Counted from the first letter of the stretch, positions 1 through 6,601 are shown. The stretch is DNA of 7,235 nucleotides from JTS-RE37 sp041743425 (GCA_041743425.1 JBGTMS010000005.1:1-7235); one strand, 5' to 3'. Numbers and translations are program-made. Notes: generated by a model from the letters alone, not told the origin.

Positions 1-1
1 G

Positions 2-826
2 AATTTAAATACTTATGCCAAACAGGCCAAGGTGATTCATTTGGAAATTGATCCGGCTGAAATTAATAAGAATGTAAAATGTGAAGTGGCGGTGTTGGGA
101 GATGCCAAAACCACCCTTCAGATGCTTTTACCCTTGGTAAAGGAAAACAGGCATGAAGCATGGCATAATGAATTCAAGAAGAAGTACGAAGAGGAGTATG
201 AAACGGTTATAAAGCACGATATTCATCCAACCAAGGACGGACTAACCATGGGTGAGGTTATCGAAGAAATCAATCTGGCATCCGGTCAGAATGCGGTAAT
301 TGTAAGCGATGTGGGACAACACCAGATGATCGCCTGCCGTTACGCACGCTTTAATCATACAAAGAGCAATATAACATCGGGGGGACTGGGTACCATGGGT
401 TTTGCATTACCCGCTGCTATTGGAGCTAAAATGGGAGCCATGGAGCGGGAGGTAATTGCTATCATAGGCGATGGTGGATACCAGATGACCATTCAGGAGC
501 TCGCAACCATCTTTCAGAACAAAACCCCGGTAAAGATCGTAGTATTGAATAATGAGCACTTGGGAATGGTGCGACAGTGGCAGGAATTATTCTTTGAACG
601 CCGATATGCCTCAACGGTGATGACGAACCCTGATTTTGTAAAAATTGCCGAGGGATATCATATCACGGCAAGAAGGGTCACGGAACGCAAACATTTGCGG
701 GAAACCGTTCGGGAGATGCTGGCTTCCAAGGAACCTTTCTTCCTGGAGGTCGCTGTGGAGAAAGAAGACAATGTCTTCCCGATGATACCTTCCGGGGCCG
801 CGGTCTCTGACATTAGGCTGAAGTAA
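2..826 (+). CDS. ilvB: Acetohydroxyacid (acetolactate) synthase large subunit, C-terminal part (5' truncated by window)
   Basis: This is the catalytic subunit of AHAS, which condenses two pyruvates to 2-acetolactate, or pyruvate with 2-ketobutyrate to acetohydroxybutyrate, using ThDP, Mg2+ and FAD. It acts in the cytoplasm as the first common step of BCAA synthesis. The frame is open from the first bases, so about 274 residues are visible of a family length near 560-600; the N-terminal ThDP pyrimidine domain and part of the central domain are off-window. Visible marks are the end of the central domain (KVIHLEIDPAEINKN), VGQHQM, SGGLGTMGFALPAAIGAKMG, and the ThDP/Mg motif from GDG (about 467) to NN (about 548-553). 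VRQWQELFF carries the Trp that lies in the herbicide site of plant AHAS. The C-terminus PMIPSGAAVSD is typical. The stop is 16 bp before the methyltransferase start. Identification is very secure; the paralogue name (ilvB versus ilvI or ilvG) is conventional. Confidence 0.96.
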   Translation, partial: NLNTYAKQAKVIHLEIDPAEINKNVKCEVAVLGDAKTTLQMLLPLVKENRHEAWHNEFKKKYEEEYETVIKHDIHPTKDGLTMGEVIEEINLASGQNAVIVSDVGQHQMIACRYARFNHTKSNITSGGLGTMGFALPAAIGAKMGAMEREVIAIIGDGGYQMTIQELATIFQNKTPVKIVVLNNEHLGMVRQWQELFFERRYASTVMTNPDFVKIAEGYHITARRVTERKHLRETVREMLASKEPFFLEVAVEKEDNVFPMIPSGAAVSDIRLK

Positions 827-842
827 ATTTGACGATTGCGTT

Positions 843-1424
843 ATGAATGAAGTACTCCCTCCGGAATATCCTGCTGTTTATGAGGATTTGGCCATCAGAT
901 CAAGGATAATCGGATTTTCAATGCCTTCAGATGCCCATACTGGATGCTTGTTGAAAACCCTGGTTGCCTCAAAGAGAAAAGGTCATTTCCTGGAACTTGG
1001 TACCGGTACCGGCCTATCACTGAGCTGGATGATTGAAGGCATGTGTACAGATGGGCAAATCATAACGATAGACAATAATTCAGGATATCTGGCCATCGCT
1101 GAAGCCTATTTTGGCCATGATCCACGGGTTAAAATATTTGAAAGCGATGGTGCGGAATGGATCAGTCAGAATGGAGATCAGACATTTGATTTGATTTTTG
1201 CCGATACCTGGCCTGGAAAATACAGTCATTTGGAGGAGGTACTGAAGATGGTACGACCAGGCGGCTTTTATGTTGTCGATGATATGCTGAAACAGCCAAA
1301 CTGGCCGGTGGGACATGCCGAGAAGGCGGCAAATCTTGGAAATTACCTGCAGTCGCATGACGATTTTAGCTGTTCGACACTTAACTGGTCGACGGGAATA
1401 ATTATTGCCACAAGAACCAAATGA
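843..1424 (+). CDS. Class I SAM-dependent methyltransferase (O-methyltransferase-like), between ilvB and ilvN
   Basis: A 193-aa Rossmann-fold methyltransferase of unknown substrate. Motif I is FLELGTGTGLS (residues 49-59), the SAM-binding glycine loop. An acidic residue ends strand 2 (IITIDNN, D77), a likely ribose contact. SDGAEW (101-106) and FDLIFADTWPGKYSH (115-129) follow, then RPGGFYVVDDM (138-148). D121 followed by D146/D147 resembles the metal-binding Asp...Asp-Asn pattern of COMT/YrrM-type O-methyltransferases, with Asp in place of Asn. That suggests, but does not prove, a metal-dependent O-methyltransferase; assignment to a broader family such as Methyltransf_24 is equally possible. 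There is no signal peptide or membrane segment, so it should be cytoplasmic. The ATG at 843 is 16 bp after the ilvB stop with no clear Shine-Dalgarno, and the TGA at 1422-1424 overlaps another ATG. Its position makes co-transcription with ilvBNC nearly certain, although methylation is not a step of BCAA synthesis. No frameshift or decay is visible. Confidence 0.85.
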   Translation: MNEVLPPEYPAVYEDLAIRSRIIGFSMPSDAHTGCLLKTLVASKRKGHFLELGTGTGLSLSWMIEGMCTDGQIITIDNNSGYLAIAEAYFGHDPRVKIFESDGAEWISQNGDQTFDLIFADTWPGKYSHLEEVLKMVRPGGFYVVDDMLKQPNWPVGHAEKAANLGNYLQSHDDFSCSTLNWSTGIIIATRTK

Positions 1425-1465
1425 ATAGGGAATTAAACAATTGGGAGGCCGTCGCCAACCAGTAA
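1421..1465 (+). other. 14-codon reading frame overlapping the methyltransferase stop, in frame with ilvN
   Basis: The ATG at 1421 overlaps the methyltransferase TGA in an ATGA arrangement and opens a frame encoding MNRELNNWEAVANQ. It ends in tandem stops TAA TAG (1463-1468), followed by one codon (CAT) and then the ilvN ATG at 1472, all in the same frame. It could be a translational relay that passes ribosomes from the methyltransferase to ilvN, a relic of a longer upstream gene, or chance. I have no homology support that the peptide itself has a function, so it is recorded as a reading frame and not as a gene. Confidence 0.3.
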
Positions 1466-1471
1466 TAGCAT

Positions 1472-1999
1472 ATGGAAAATAAATGGTACACCATCTCGGT
1501 ATACTCCGAGAACAATGTAGGACTCCTCAACAGAATCTCAGGAATATTCTTAAAGAGACACATTAATATAGAAAGCCTAAATGTTTCTAAATCAGAAATT
1601 GAAGGTGTTTCAAAATTCACTATTGTCGTTTTTTCAACTGAGGATTGGACGCGAAAGATTGTGCAGCAGATCGAAAAGCAAATAGAGGTTATCAAAGCAT
1701 TTTATCATACGGATGAGGAAACCATTTATCAGGAATCTGCCCTTTTCAAAATTGCCTCTAACCTTTTGTTTGATGAGCGCCGCATCCAGAATATCATAAA
1801 AGATTGCAATGCACAGATTGTCACGGTATCGAGGGAATATTTTGTCCTCGCAAAATCAGGCAGGCGAGGGGAGATCGATGAGATGTATCACTTCCTTAAA
1901 CCATTTGGGATTATGCAGTTTGTGCGCTCGGGCCGGATCACCGTCAGCAAGGATAAAATGCAGATTACAGCACTTTTAGAAAATTTTCAGAATACGTAA
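1472..1999 (+). CDS. ilvN: Acetohydroxyacid synthase small (regulatory) subunit
   Basis: This is the regulatory subunit that binds IlvB, raises its activity and confers feedback inhibition by valine. The 175-aa length is normal (E. coli IlvH about 163). An N-terminal ACT domain covers about residues 5-78 (YTISVYSENNVGLLNRISG, then HINIESLNVSKSE), and a C-terminal AHAS small-subunit domain about 85-170 (AQIVTVSREYFVLAKSG, FVRSGRITVSK). Aligned by eye with E. coli IlvH, the valine-site residues Asn11, Gly14 and Asn29 correspond to Asn14, Gly17 and Asn32 here, so valine sensitivity is likely. The ATG at 1472 is preferred because two stops lie just upstream in frame and the ACT domain begins at once. 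The gene lies 47 bp after the methyltransferase, so it is not adjacent to ilvB as is usual, and 29 bp before ilvC. The symbol ilvH would be equally valid. Confidence 0.94.
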   Translation: MENKWYTISVYSENNVGLLNRISGIFLKRHINIESLNVSKSEIEGVSKFTIVVFSTEDWTRKIVQQIEKQIEVIKAFYHTDEETIYQESALFKIASNLLFDERRIQNIIKDCNAQIVTVSREYFVLAKSGRRGEIDEMYHFLKPFGIMQFVRSGRITVSKDKMQITALLENFQNT

Positions 2000-2028
2000 C
2001 ATACCTATTAAAAACACTAAAATCGAAT

Positions 2029-3504
2029 ATGGCAAATTATTTTAATACCCTCTCACTCAGAGATCAGTTAACGCAATTGGGTAAATGCCGTTTTATGGAA
2101 TCTCATGAGTTTTCTGATGGGATATCGGCACTTAAAGGAAAGAAAATCGTGATTGTGGGTTGTGGGGCTCAGGGCTTGAATCAGGGACTCAACATGCGTG
2201 ATTCCGGTCTGGATATTTCCTATGCCCTCAGGGAGGAAGCCATTAAGCAAAAACGACAATCTTTTAAGAATGCTTCAGAAAATGGGTTCAAAGTAGGGAG
2301 TTATAAAGAGTTGATCCCGGGGGCTGATCTGGTGATCAATCTGACTCCCGACAAACAGCATACCAGCGTGATCCGGTCCGTGATGCCATTGATGAAGGAA
2401 GGGGTCACACTTTCTTATTCTCATGGATTTAATATTGTGGAGGAGGGAATGGATATCCGCCAGGATATTACCGTTATCATGGTGGCCCCCAAATGCCCCG
2501 GATCAGAAGTACGGGAAGAGTATAAAAGGGGGTTCGGTGTACCTACCCTGATTGCCGTCCATCCGGACAACGATCCTGAAGGCAAGGGTCTGGAACAGGC
2601 AAAGTCCTATGCGGTGGCTACAGGTGGTCACAAGGCCGGGGTATTGGAATCTTCGTTTGTTGCAGAAGTAAAATCCGACCTTATGGGGGAGCAAACCATT
2701 CTTTGCGGTCTTTTGCAGACCGGATCCATACTTTGCTTCGATAAAATGATTGAAAAAGGGATTGAACCCGGATATGCTTCCAAACTGATTCAATACGGTT
2801 GGGAAACCATTACCGAAGGCTTGAAATATGGGGGTATCACCAATATGATGGATCGACTATCCAATCCATCCAAGATTAAGGCTTTTGAGCTCTCGGAAAA
2901 GCTTAAGCAACTGATGCGCCCGCTTTTCCAGAAACATATGGATGATATTATGGGTGGCCATTTCTCGAGGACCATGATGGAGGATTGGGCGAATGATGAT
3001 AAAAACCTGTTGGCCTGGCGTGCGGCAACCGGTGAAACGGCATTTGAGAAAACTCCGGCAGGAAATGTTCATATTCCGGAACAGGCGTATTATGATAACG
3101 GAGTATTGATGGTAGCGTTTGTGCGCGCGGGGGTAGAGCTTGCCTATGAATCCATGACGGAATCCGGTATCATAGGGGAATCTGCCTATTACGAGTCGCT
3201 TCATGAAACCCCATTGATAGCAAACACCATAGCAAGGAAAAAGTTGTTCGAAATGAATCGGGTAATTTCCGATACTGCTGAATATGGATGTTATTTGTTT
3301 GATCATGCCTGTAAGCCGCTACTTGCAGATTTTATGAAGGGAATTGACAGCGATGTCATTGGAAGGCCTTTTGGCAAAGAAAATGAGACCGGTGTGGACA
3401 ACGCGAAATTAATTGCCGTCAATAAAGCCTTACGCGAGCACCCGGTTGAAATCGTCGGTAGCAGGTTACGGGCCTCCATGACGGCGATGAAGCCTATTGT
3501 GTGA
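2029..3504 (+). CDS. ilvC: Ketol-acid reductoisomerase, class II (NADP+-dependent)
   Basis: It converts 2-acetolactate to 2,3-dihydroxyisovalerate (and acetohydroxybutyrate to the isoleucine intermediate) by Mg2+-dependent alkyl migration and NADPH reduction. At 491 aa it is the long class II form and, by eye, nearly collinear with E. coli IlvC from MANYFNTLSLRDQL onward. The Rossmann loop is GCGAQG (44-49). Arg68, Arg76 and Ser78, which bind the NADP 2'-phosphate in the E. coli enzyme, are all kept, so NADPH rather than NADH is expected. His132 and Lys155 (MVAPKCPG) and the metal ligands Asp217 and Glu221 (KSDLMGEQ) are present, as are Glu389 and Glu393 (YYESLHE) and Ser414 (VISDTAEYG) of the duplicated C-terminal domains. 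The start is fixed by the conserved N-terminus; the leader is A-rich with no Shine-Dalgarno. It is 29 bp after ilvN and evidently in the same transcript. The gene appears intact. Confidence 0.97.
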   Translation: MANYFNTLSLRDQLTQLGKCRFMESHEFSDGISALKGKKIVIVGCGAQGLNQGLNMRDSGLDISYALREEAIKQKRQSFKNASENGFKVGSYKELIPGADLVINLTPDKQHTSVIRSVMPLMKEGVTLSYSHGFNIVEEGMDIRQDITVIMVAPKCPGSEVREEYKRGFGVPTLIAVHPDNDPEGKGLEQAKSYAVATGGHKAGVLESSFVAEVKSDLMGEQTILCGLLQTGSILCFDKMIEKGIEPGYASKLIQYGWETITEGLKYGGITNMMDRLSNPSKIKAFELSEKLKQLMRPLFQKHMDDIMGGHFSRTMMEDWANDDKNLLAWRAATGETAFEKTPAGNVHIPEQAYYDNGVLMVAFVRAGVELAYESMTESGIIGESAYYESLHETPLIANTIARKKLFEMNRVISDTAEYGCYLFDHACKPLLADFMKGIDSDVIGRPFGKENETGVDNAKLIAVNKALREHPVEIVGSRLRASMTAMKPIV

Positions 3505-3568
3505 TTGCCTAATTTCACAGATTTTAATGTATCCGTCCAATTCAACCAATAAAATAAACCTGAAGGAA

Positions 3569-5146
3569 ATGACCATCCCCAAAGAATACTTGCTGTCTGA
3601 ACCATTACATCTGAGAAACTTCTTATTAAACGGAGAATTAGAAGATTGGAAGGGGGAAGTGACAGAGGTGTATTCAACTATCTCCACGACATCTGACTAC
3701 CGTCCCACATTGCTTGGAAGTACACCTGATATGGATGAAAAATCGGCACTCAGGGCTCTTGATGCCGCCTTGAACGCGTATGATCAGGGGAAAGGGGTTT
3801 GGCCAACGATGAAAGTTGCTGACCGCATTGAATGCATGGTAAAATTTGTCAGGCAGATGGAATCACGGCGAGAAGTGATTGTAAAAATGCTCATGTGGGA
3901 AATTGGCAAGTCGTTACCGGATTCCGGTAAAGAATTTGACCGGACCGTGGAATATATTTACGATACGATCGAAGATTACAAACAACTTGACAGGAACAGT
4001 GCCAAGTTTCAGAAACATGATGGGGTATATGCGCATATCCGTAGAGGGCCTTTGGGGGTCGTATTATGCCTTGGACCCTATAACTATCCGCTGAACGAGA
4101 CATTTGCGTTACTGATTCCGGCAATAATTATGGGTAATACAACCATTTTTAAACCCGCGAAGCATGGGGTGCTGCTGATTACTTATTTATTGGAAGCCTT
4201 CAGGAACAGTTTCCCCAAAGGAGTGGTCAATGTATTGTTTGGAAGGGGCAGGGTAGTGGCCGCCCCCATTATGAAAACCGGCAAAGTCGATGTTCTTGCA
4301 TTGATAGGTAACAGCCGTTCCGCCAATGCGTTACAGGAACAGCACCCCAAAAGTAACCGTTTGAGACTCGTCCTGGGCCTTGAAGCCAAAAATCCCGCCA
4401 TCATCCTGCCCGATGCCGACCTCGAACTGACCATTGATGAATGTATTGCAGGAACCCTGTCATTCAACGGCCAGAGATGTACTGCCTTAAAAGTAATTTA
4501 CGTCCACGAGGACATTCAGGCTGAATTTAACAGGCGATTTGCCGATAAAGTGGATAATCTGCGTTTCGGAAATCCCTGGGATGAAGGTGTACAACTAACC
4601 CCGCTCCCAGAAGCGGATAAACCTGCATACATCCGTGAACTTATTGATGATGCCCTGGAAAGAGGGGCGGCCATATTAAATACTAAAGGCGGAAAGCAAA
4701 CAGAAAATTATATTTGGCCGGCCATTTTATATCCTGTTTCCAAAGACATGAGGGTATATACCGAGGAGCAATTCGGACCCGTCATACCCATCCTTTCCTT
4801 TCGCAATATTGAAGAGCCGCTCAATGATATGGCTGAAAGCAATTACGGACAGCAGGTCAGTTTATTCGGGAAGGACGTCTATGCCCTGGCGCCACTTATT
4901 GATACCCTGGTCAACCTCGTCTGTCGTGTTAACCTGAACACTTCGTGTCAGAGAGGACCGGATGTGTATCCCTTCACCGGGAGAAAAGATTCGGCACAAT
5001 CTACACTCAGCGTTCATGATGCTTTGAGGTCCTTCTCAATACGGACCTTTGTCGCATTCAAAGACAATCCGTTGAATACAAAAACGGTGCAGGAGTTGCT
5101 GGATACCAAGTTGTCCAATTTTATAAGTACAGATTATATTTTATAG
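3569..5146 (+). CDS. Aldehyde dehydrogenase superfamily; probable NADP-dependent non-phosphorylating glyceraldehyde-3-phosphate dehydrogenase (GapN-like)
   Basis: Likely oxidises glyceraldehyde-3-phosphate directly to 3-phosphoglycerate with NADP+, giving NADPH without ATP. The protein is 525 aa from the ATG at 3569; S. mutans GapN is about 475, the difference mostly N-terminal. Seen: oxyanion Asn172 and Tyr173 (GPYNYPLN), cofactor Lys195 (FKPA), nucleophile Cys304 in FNGQRCTA, Glu400 (EEQFGPV), and Arg462 in CQRGPDVYPF. Tyr173, Arg303 and Arg462 match S. mutans GapN phosphate-binding residues (Tyr170, Arg301 and Arg459 in common ALDH numbering), which supports this substrate. Odd: the usual ELGGK reads GLEAK, so Gly270 occupies the catalytic-glutamate position, 34 residues before Cys304 as normal, while Glu272 lies two residues on. 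The frame stays open upstream with an alternative ATG at 3527 (539 aa) and a TTG at 3497; 3569 was chosen because the protein-like N-terminus begins there, after A-rich DNA. It follows ilvC by 64 bp with no terminator, so is probably the last gene of the operon. Another phosphorylated aldehyde substrate is possible. Confidence 0.85.
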   Translation: MTIPKEYLLSEPLHLRNFLLNGELEDWKGEVTEVYSTISTTSDYRPTLLGSTPDMDEKSALRALDAALNAYDQGKGVWPTMKVADRIECMVKFVRQMESRREVIVKMLMWEIGKSLPDSGKEFDRTVEYIYDTIEDYKQLDRNSAKFQKHDGVYAHIRRGPLGVVLCLGPYNYPLNETFALLIPAIIMGNTTIFKPAKHGVLLITYLLEAFRNSFPKGVVNVLFGRGRVVAAPIMKTGKVDVLALIGNSRSANALQEQHPKSNRLRLVLGLEAKNPAIILPDADLELTIDECIAGTLSFNGQRCTALKVIYVHEDIQAEFNRRFADKVDNLRFGNPWDEGVQLTPLPEADKPAYIRELIDDALERGAAILNTKGGKQTENYIWPAILYPVSKDMRVYTEEQFGPVIPILSFRNIEEPLNDMAESNYGQQVSLFGKDVYALAPLIDTLVNLVCRVNLNTSCQRGPDVYPFTGRKDSAQSTLSVHDALRSFSIRTFVAFKDNPLNTKTVQELLDTKLSNFISTDYIL

Positions 5147-5176
5147 GCCCCATTATCTGGTTGTAAGTATTTTGCC

Positions 5177-5193
5177 AGGGCTTTGCCTGCCCT
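5177..5193 (+). terminator. Weak hairpin after the GapN-like gene, possible end of the ilv transcript
   Basis: AGGGC (5177-5181) and GCCCT (5189-5193) form a perfect 5-bp GC-rich stem around a 7-nt loop, about 30 bp past the stop at 5144-5146. There is no run of T after it, so intrinsic termination here is only a guess from position and stem composition. Confidence 0.25.
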
Positions 5194-5238
5194 CCAAGAC
5201 AGTCACCTTTATAATTATCTCCTACATTCTGCACTCTT

Positions 5239-5277
5239 TTAACCCGTTATAACCCTGGAATTGTCCTTTTGGGTTAA
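5239..5277. repeat. TTAACCC / GGGTTAA inverted repeat with a second TAACCC copy
   Basis: TTAACCC at 5239-5245 and GGGTTAA at 5271-5277 are perfect 7-bp inverted copies 25 nt apart. A second TAACCC lies at 5250-5255, exactly 10 bp after the first (5240-5245), and can pair with the same GGGTTA over 6 bp. The shorter pairing also allows an inner GGA/TCC stem (5257-5259 with 5264-5266). The region could be a terminator stem, competing RNA structures, or a protein-binding site about 50 bp upstream of the promoter core. Function is not shown. Confidence 0.4.
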
Positions 5278-5309
5278 TATACCATAGAAACTGGATAAAT
5301 GAGTGGAGG

Positions 5310-5337
5310 CTGACCTAAAATCGTGGTTCTATCTTTG
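5310..5337 (+). promoter_or_regulatory. Bacteroidota-type promoter for the MFS gene
   Basis: TATCTTTG at 5330-5337 matches the -7 consensus TAnnTTTG used by the primary sigma factor of Bacteroidota. The -33 element is weak: CTG at 5310-5312, 17 bp upstream, is one base from TTG. Transcription would begin near 5343-5347, leaving a leader of about 40 nt before the ATG at 5384. The position is right for an independently transcribed MFS gene. The -7 match is strong, the -33 match poor. Confidence 0.55.
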
Positions 5338-5349
5338 TACTATAATTAT

Positions 5350-5368
5350 CCGGCGCTTATCATGCCGG
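5350..5368 (+). promoter_or_regulatory. Small hairpin in the MFS leader
   Basis: CCGGC (5350-5354) pairs with GCCGG (5364-5368), and a G-T pair at 5355/5363 extends the stem to 6 bp with a 7-nt loop. It lies between the predicted transcription start and the ATG, just before AAGGA (5375-5379), a weak ribosome-binding sequence only 4 nt from the start codon. It could affect translation or mRNA stability. It is too small to call a riboswitch or attenuator. Confidence 0.35.
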
Positions 5369-5383
5369 TGAAAGAAGGATAGA

Positions 5384-6583
5384 ATGAAATCCAAATCATC
5401 AAATAAAAAGGCCCTTACCGCTCTGGCCATCGGCGGTTTTGGTATTGGGCTCACCGAATTTGTTATCATGGGTATTTTACCCGATGTCGCTTCATCCCTG
5501 GGAATAAGCATTCCCAAGGCAGGCCATTTCATTGCAGCCTATGCCCTTGGAGTTGTAATAGGGGCACCCTTATTTACGAAGCTGGCAGCCCGATGGTCAG
5601 CAGACACGGCTTTGTTGTACCTGATGCTCTGGTTTACCATCTTTAATACCCTTTCGGCATTCGCAGTCAACTATGGATCGCTGCTGATGTTTCGGTTTTT
5701 ATCCGGTTTGCCTCATGGAGCGTTTTTTGGAATAGGCGCTGTTATTGCCGGAAAACTAGCCAGTGAAGGAAAATCCGCAAGGGCAATTGCGGTTATGTTT
5801 TCAGGTCTCACCATTGCCAATGTCTTGGGAGTGCCTGTCGGAACTTATATTGGTCACACCCTGCATTGGTCTGCATCTTTCATAATGGTCGGAATCGTAG
5901 GCCTGGTCACAATTGCCGGAATCAGATTTTGGATGCCCAAGATGGCAATACAGGAAGATAACGGCTCGATGGATAAATCCAAAGGATTGAAAAATAGGGA
6001 ATTGTGGCTTTTAATTGCCCTGACAACCATAGGCACGGGTGGCTTTTTTGCCTGGTACAGCTACATTGCTCCATTGGTGCATATTGTTGCCGGTTTTCCG
6101 GAAAATGTCATTGGTTACGCCATGATCGTGGCCGGATTGGGCATGGTTGTCGGAAATGTGGTGGGTGCTAAGCTGGCCGAAGTATTTAACCCCCTCAAGG
6201 CCGTGGGCATCAGTTTAACTGTTATGGTGCTACTATTGCTGCTCAATGCACTGCTTGCCCAGTTCCCTTATGCGGTGTTGCTCATGACATTTATCATCGG
6301 GCTAACTGCCTTCAGTGTTTCAACTCCGCTCCAAATGGCCATCATTAAAGCATCCAGAGGGTCGGAAATGCTGGGATCCTCTCTTAACCAGAGTGCATTT
6401 AACTTGGGCAACGCTTCAGGAGCTTTTTTGGCGGGAATACCTATAGGCCTCGGGATGGGATATACTTCTGCGAGTCTCGTCGGAGCTGTCCTGGCAGGAA
6501 CAGGAGTGGTGCTGTGCATTGTGCTTCTGGTCATGCAGCAGGTAAAGGCAGGCAAATGGCGACCTGCGTTGAATGGCGGTTAG
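5384..6583 (+). CDS. MFS transporter, DHA1 family (AraJ / sugar- or drug-efflux-like)
   Basis: A 399-aa inner-membrane protein with about 12 hydrophobic segments in two groups of six. The linker is a polar stretch near residues 186-205 (MPKMAIQEDNGSMDKSKG). The first helix has GLTEFVIMGILPDVASSLGI (22-41), a signature of the AraJ/CmlR-type DHA1 drug:H+ antiporters, and helix 2 has YALGVVIGAPL (53-63). RFLSGLPHGAFFGIGAVIAG (104-123) and GVPVGTYIG (149-157, the antiporter motif C region in helix 5) support a proton-coupled efflux protein rather than an importer. Length is normal. It has its own promoter and a weak AAGGA ribosome-binding site 4 nt before the ATG, so it is probably separate from the ilv operon. 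The substrate cannot be read from sequence: sugars, drugs, or amino acids and their precursors are all possible, the last only because of the neighbours. The gene ends 51 bp from convergent leuB. Confidence 0.9.
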   Translation: MKSKSSNKKALTALAIGGFGIGLTEFVIMGILPDVASSLGISIPKAGHFIAAYALGVVIGAPLFTKLAARWSADTALLYLMLWFTIFNTLSAFAVNYGSLLMFRFLSGLPHGAFFGIGAVIAGKLASEGKSARAIAVMFSGLTIANVLGVPVGTYIGHTLHWSASFIMVGIVGLVTIAGIRFWMPKMAIQEDNGSMDKSKGLKNRELWLLIALTTIGTGGFFAWYSYIAPLVHIVAGFPENVIGYAMIVAGLGMVVGNVVGAKLAEVFNPLKAVGISLTVMVLLLLLNALLAQFPYAVLLMTFIIGLTAFSVSTPLQMAIIKASRGSEMLGSSLNQSAFNLGNASGAFLAGIPIGLGMGYTSASLVGAVLAGTGVVLCIVLLVMQQVKAGKWRPALNGG

Positions 6584-6585
6584 TC

Positions 6586-6601
6586 AATGCTAGTAAGCAT
6601 T
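6586..6601. terminator. Hairpin between convergent MFS gene and leuB
   Basis: AATGCT (6586-6591) and AGCATT (6596-6601) form a perfect 6-bp palindromic stem with a 4-nt loop, directly after the MFS stop and 33 bp past the leuB stop on the other strand. The position suits a bidirectional terminator for convergent genes, but neither strand has a following T-tract and the stem is AT-rich, so confidence is low. Confidence 0.35.

Larger units (their letters stand above)
5147..5383. other. Intergenic region between the ilv run and the MFS gene
   Basis: This 237-bp stretch is the longest gene-free part of the window. I find no convincing coding frame in it. It contains a weak GC hairpin just after the dehydrogenase stop (5177-5193), a cluster of TAACCC repeats with a matching inverted copy (5239-5277), a Bacteroidota-type promoter (5330-5337 core) and a small hairpin in the leader of the MFS gene (5350-5368). 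The operon must end here, but no classical stem plus T-tract terminator is visible. Confidence 0.7.

Noticed and set aside
2857..3306. 149-codon minus-strand open frame inside ilvC
   Set aside because: It lies opposite a full-length, highly conserved ilvC frame. The translation is low-complexity and Cys/Ile/Arg-rich with no recognisable domain. The same applies to the other minus-strand frames within ilvC, the GapN-like gene and the MFS gene.
3497..3568. Upstream starts for the GapN-like gene (TTG at 3497, overlapping the ilvC stop; ATG at 3527)
   Set aside because: The extra residues (CDCLISQIL, YPSNSTNKIN) do not look like an ALDH N-terminus, and the DNA is A-rich like other leaders here. 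The ATG at 3569 gives a sensible 525-aa protein. The ATG at 3527 is not excluded.
5341..5346. TATAAT resembling an E. coli sigma-70 -10 box before the MFS gene
   Set aside because: There is no -35-like hexamer at suitable spacing, and the overlapping TATCTTTG fits the promoter type expected for this kind of genome better.
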